Shown: positions 60,590 through 64,000 of the stretch, in pieces
Numbering within the stretch: the first letter of the stretch is position 1
Layout: each line of letters begins with the position of its first letter
The notes under the pieces: generated by a model
The model's database searches: none
The model's input: only the letters and a program-made list of their open reading frames with translations
What the model was told of the DNA's origin: nothing
Translations under genes and position numbers: made by a program
Assembly: GCA_019321725.1 (NCBI GenBank)
Contig: CM033110.1
Location: 15,493,278 to 15,557,277, forward strand
Direction: 5' to 3'
DNA length: 64,000 bases
Origin: Paulownia fortunei
Lineage: Eukaryota > Streptophyta > Magnoliopsida > Lamiales > Paulowniaceae

Positions 60590-61570
60590 AATAAAAACAA
60601 CGATATTTCAATCAAAAGAACTTACAACTAAATCTAGGAGCTATTTTCAGTGCAATCTTCTGCTCTTGAAGTCCTATCTTCAAAGTTTTCTAAGTTGCTC
60701 TATTATAGTCTTTTTCTCATTATCCCTTGGAAATTTCTCATTCCTCCTTATATATTTCTTAATTTCAATTTTCTTCTCATTTTTTCTGCTTCGTGGAAGT
60801 TTTTCCTTCTATCTGGCTTGTTTAAATTTAGCCAGCGTATTATGCCATGTCCTCATATATGTGGTCGAGATGGTGATTTTTGCCTATGTTATTGTTCTTT
60901 AGCATGATTTCTCTACTATGCCTTCTTATTCTTCTTTTCCTTGTCTTTTCTTCTATAGTCTTCTTCGGACTACCCTTTTTTCAACAAGTATGTCAGAGCT
61001 CTGGCTCATCCCACTGCTTGGGAATCGTCTTCCTTAAAAGTCATAACATCAATTTCTTTGGTTGGACACCCACCCATTGATTAGGAAAAGGTTATCAAGT
61101 CAATCATTTAGCATACATGATAGGGGACTCTAATTTTAGCCCTGTGCTTTATGAAATTTCAAAAATAGCCTCATATTGTAAAAAAAAACACACATATTCA
61201 TCCCAAATTTCTCATGCCTTTAGAAAAATAATGGAACCATGATAGGTATTGTACGTGGATTGTTTTTTTTTTTTTTTACTACCACAAGAAAAGAGTCTTT
61301 GTAGTTTCAATCCCCTATATTTTGTAGAATTTTAAATGGTCCCAATTTTTGGAAATTAATCGCTTTCAATTTCAAAGTATTTTAACACAACAGTGAGTTA
61401 GTGTTTCTAATCTTTCTCTAAATTCTCCTTTGTTAGGGTTGCGTTCCATCACGAGAGTATCAATTAGATATTTTCAATGTTTGTATCATGAGTTATGTGA
61501 CTCAATATGGGTGTTGAGCAAGGGGCTTGTTCCTTCTATCAAATATTGTAGTGTAGTTTCATTGATCAAG
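60590..61570. other. Region right of the inverted LTR-like pair
   Basis: T-rich with several short open frames lacking domains; possibly internal sequence of the minus-strand LTR element. Poly-T run at 61265-61280. Confidence 0.35.
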
Positions 61571-61577
61571 TAAAGGA

Positions 61578-63412
61578 CACTAGGTGTGTGCACAGTTTGG
61601 AAAACCGACCGAATCATATCAATACCAAAAATTCAGTATATACTAAATACCGAGCAAAAAATTTAGTTCGATATTCAATTTTTAATTTTTTAGATTTTTA
61701 GTATTTGGTACGGTATCGATAAATTAGTCTAGTATACCATATAGTACCGAATATTAAAATTATATATATTTATATATTTTTTAATTTTTTATGATTTAAG
61801 AATTTTGAGTTTGATTTTTGAGCCTTTGACTTAAAAATGAAGACTTTGACTCTCATATTCTTGATTCCACTCTACTCACTCCACCCAAACTCTCTCTATG
61901 TCTCTAACGACCACCACTCTAGCCAACAAGTTGTCACTCTATTGTCTTTTTGCTTACCACTGAGCTACTACAATAGCCACCATCTTCTTCCATCATGAGG
62001 ATCGCCACCACTCCGCCAAAATTTTTCGTTCCCTCTTCCTATCACCTCGTTGTCGGCTCTAACCTTCATGCTCGTCACCAATGGTCAATGTAGGCCTTCT
62101 CTGCTCCACGTCAAGTGTTGATTGAGCATTTTTTTTAAGGCAAAAAATCCAAATTTCAAAACCCCAGGCCCCCAAAAATAGATAATCACTCATTTTTCTA
62201 TTTTTTTCTCAATATTTTCTATTTTTTGTCAATTAGCTTATTTAAATATTAGTATGTTTAGCGTAATTCTTTTTTATGTCAATAAATCCAGAAATCAAAA
62301 TCTAGATAAAATGTAAAGGTCATTCACTTGTATACATTAGCTTATTAAAATTTTAATTATTGCCAAAATTAAATCATACTAAAATTTTACTATATACACC
62401 TATCATTGCTCATTACTGTAAATCTTACCAGTGGTTTGTGGGATTTGATTTGTTTATATTTGATATTTGAAATTTGGTAAAAATTGAGCTCGGTGGTGCA
62501 TTTTCTGCATCATGTGGAGATAAAATTGATCCGTCATTCTGATACTTGTTTTCCACCCTAGGTTATTGTGGAAAGGTTTGTGAAAGTCTTTCGATATTTC
62601 TATGAACTTACTCTTCGAGTTTTTGGATCTTTATTTGTGATATCCATTACTTTCATAAATGAAATCAATGGTGTGAATGAGCTTTTGAGAGGATGGCTTA
62701 AGAGTGATAACAATGCTTCAGTAGACATGGCTAGAAAAATGAAATTGAAATTTGATAAGTACTGGGGGGAATATGAAGAAAATGAATATGATATTATATA
62801 TTGTCGATATCCTTGATCCGCGTCACAAATTGAATTACTTGCAATATATTTTTAAAAATATGTACGGGTCTGAACGTGGATACCACATGATAAATTTAAC
62901 AAAGATTACTCTTTATAATATTTTTGAAGAGTATAAAAGTTTATATTTTGTTGTAACATCAACATCATCATGTTATTTAGTGTACCTATGGAAAATACAA
63001 CCCCAAGTAAATCTAAAAATGATAATGAGGCTGACCTTAGGGTTATAAGGGTTAATAAGAAGAGATATATGCAAATGTTTTTTGAGATTGGAGTCGATCA
63101 ATCAGAGTTAGATTTGTATATATAGGAACCCATTACAAAAGATTTTCCAAAGTTTGATATAGTTGATTGGTGAAAAGTGAATAGCCACAAATTTTCGATT
63201 TTATATCTACGATGGCTTCGGAGTCTGCCTTTAGCACTAAGAGTCATATAATTGACGACTTTAGAGCTTCATTGACTCCTAAAATGGTACAAACTCTAAT
63301 TTGTTGTCAAGATTGGCTTCATCATACTCTGGTTAAGTCTTTGATAGAGAATTATGAGTTTATTCAAAGAATTGAAAAATGTATAATTTTAATATTTATT
63401 TACAACAGTTAA
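61578..63412 (+). mobile_element. hAT transposon relic (right end not determined)
   Basis: TAGGTGTGTGCACAGTTTGG followed by AAAACCGACCGAATC (61581-61615) is like the left end of plant hAT elements (consensus-like TAGGGGTGTGCA...ACCGAACCG). The transposase remnant below lies on the same strand about 1 kb inside. The right terminus was not found before the window end. Confidence 0.5.
62560..63385 (+). pseudogene. hAT transposase C-terminal half (RICESLEEPER/DAYSLEEPER-like), broken
   Basis: Segments in order: VERFVKVFRYFYELTLRVFG and MARKMKLKFDKYWGEYEE (62571-62780), then after a frameshift ILYIVDILDPRHKLNYLQYI (62780-62850), then after further stops the hAT dimerisation motif ASESAFSTKSHIIDDFRASL (63215-63275) and TPKMVQTLICCQDWL. 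These match plant hAT proteins with a C-terminal dimerisation domain. The N-terminal BED finger and first catalytic part are not seen. Three or more lesions; not functional. Confidence 0.8.
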
Positions 63413-64000
63413 CTTTACATTCTGTTTATATATAACTATTATTTAGATCTTCCTCATATATGTTTCTCATGATATACTTGTAGAAAGTAGATATGGTGTC
63501 AAATGTTCAGATGGAGTCCAATATCATTGGCTTATGATTATGTGATTGCAAGACTAGAAGTTGAAGATATTTTTTTTTTCTTTGTATAAGGGATTATTTT
63601 GCTTTTGAAGCATAAAGGCATAATTATTATAACATTCTAAATGCAACTAACTTTTATGCTAATAATTTTCTGTTTTAAAACTAATGAATACACTATTTTT
63701 TTTCCTTTTCACCTATATACATTAATATTTTTCCACTTTTCATTGATGTACTTGAGTATGATTTTGATACAGAGACTGAGTTGTAGAATCAAATGTAATG
63801 TACTGGAGAAGCTTTTTGATGAATATGTAAGTGCTTGTTTCTTTAAATGTCGTTTTAAGTTTTTCTTTTCACTTAAAATAATTGTTCTCAACCTATATTT
63901 CATATGACGGAGAGATGGTAAAATTTGATGAATTTTCATTTCTAATTGACATTCACTTTGAAACAAAATGGATTGTAAAGCATCAGAAGCAATTTAAACT
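63413..64000. other. Right edge, no recognised feature
   Basis: AT-rich. KCNVLEKLFDEYVS-like translation near 63790-63830 is too short to interpret. Confidence 0.4.

Noticed and set aside
1..64000. CRISPR array, operon or phage-like system
   Set aside because: The tandem repeats found have units of 36, 41, 80, about 280 or 663 bp without regular unique spacers, and the window is plant nuclear DNA.

Overview
The window is AT-rich nuclear DNA of a flowering plant, most likely a eudicot. The reasons are nested Ty1/copia and Ty3/gypsy LTR retrotransposons, Stowaway-type and fold-back MITEs, a hAT relic, introns with plant-style T-rich acceptors, and an intact single-exon HECATE-type bHLH gene. 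I cannot name the species. Only two host loci are supported: the 3' exons of a gene related to plant CCCH-zinc-finger proteins (about 35.2-36.8 kb, + strand) and the HECATE gene (53.85-54.58 kb, + strand). Most of the rest is transposon-derived or unrecognised.

Left third (1-18.6 kb). A decayed Ty1/copia element (5' LTR tail, tRNA-Met-type primer site, gag, protease, integrase, start of RT) is cut inside RT by a 12.8-kb Athila-like Ty3/gypsy element, and its RT/RNase H resumes on the far side. The junction is exact: the inner element runs TG...CA (4628-17406) and is flanked by AACAT on both sides. Its order is 5' LTR, gag, protease, RT, RNase H, integrase, an env-position ORF, an intronless copy of a LONELY GUY (LOG) cytokinin-activation gene, a non-coding tail, polypurine tract and 3' LTR. 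The LOG copy is the most interesting item, because it looks like a host mRNA captured by the retrotransposon. The 5' LTR is heavily rearranged: a 663-bp segment is triplicated, the TATA region is deleted, and the LTR end plus primer site are lost. The 3' LTR keeps the undisturbed arrangement. All retroviral-type frames are broken, so this copy cannot move by itself.

Middle (18.6-53 kb). There is a degenerate tandem array at 19.1-20.0 kb, long AT-rich spacers, small tandem duplications, a 14-G run, two mariner/Stowaway-type MITEs, a partly duplicated dispersed repeat (32.7-33.1 kb), the CCCH-protein-like exons, a 246-bp fold-back element, a reverse-oriented relative of the Athila-type LTR, an 860-bp element with arms of over 300 bp, and an element carrying a tRNA-Ile(AAT)-like relic.

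Right part (53-64 kb). The HECATE-like gene has a TATA box and two upstream ORFs in its leader, and sits between long microsatellites. Beyond it are a minus-strand Ty3/gypsy relic, an inverted pair of LTR-like segments with matching internal repeats, and a broken hAT transposase at the right edge. No CRISPR, operon or bacterial feature is present. Apart from HECATE and the CCCH-like exons, I saw no convincing host protein gene.
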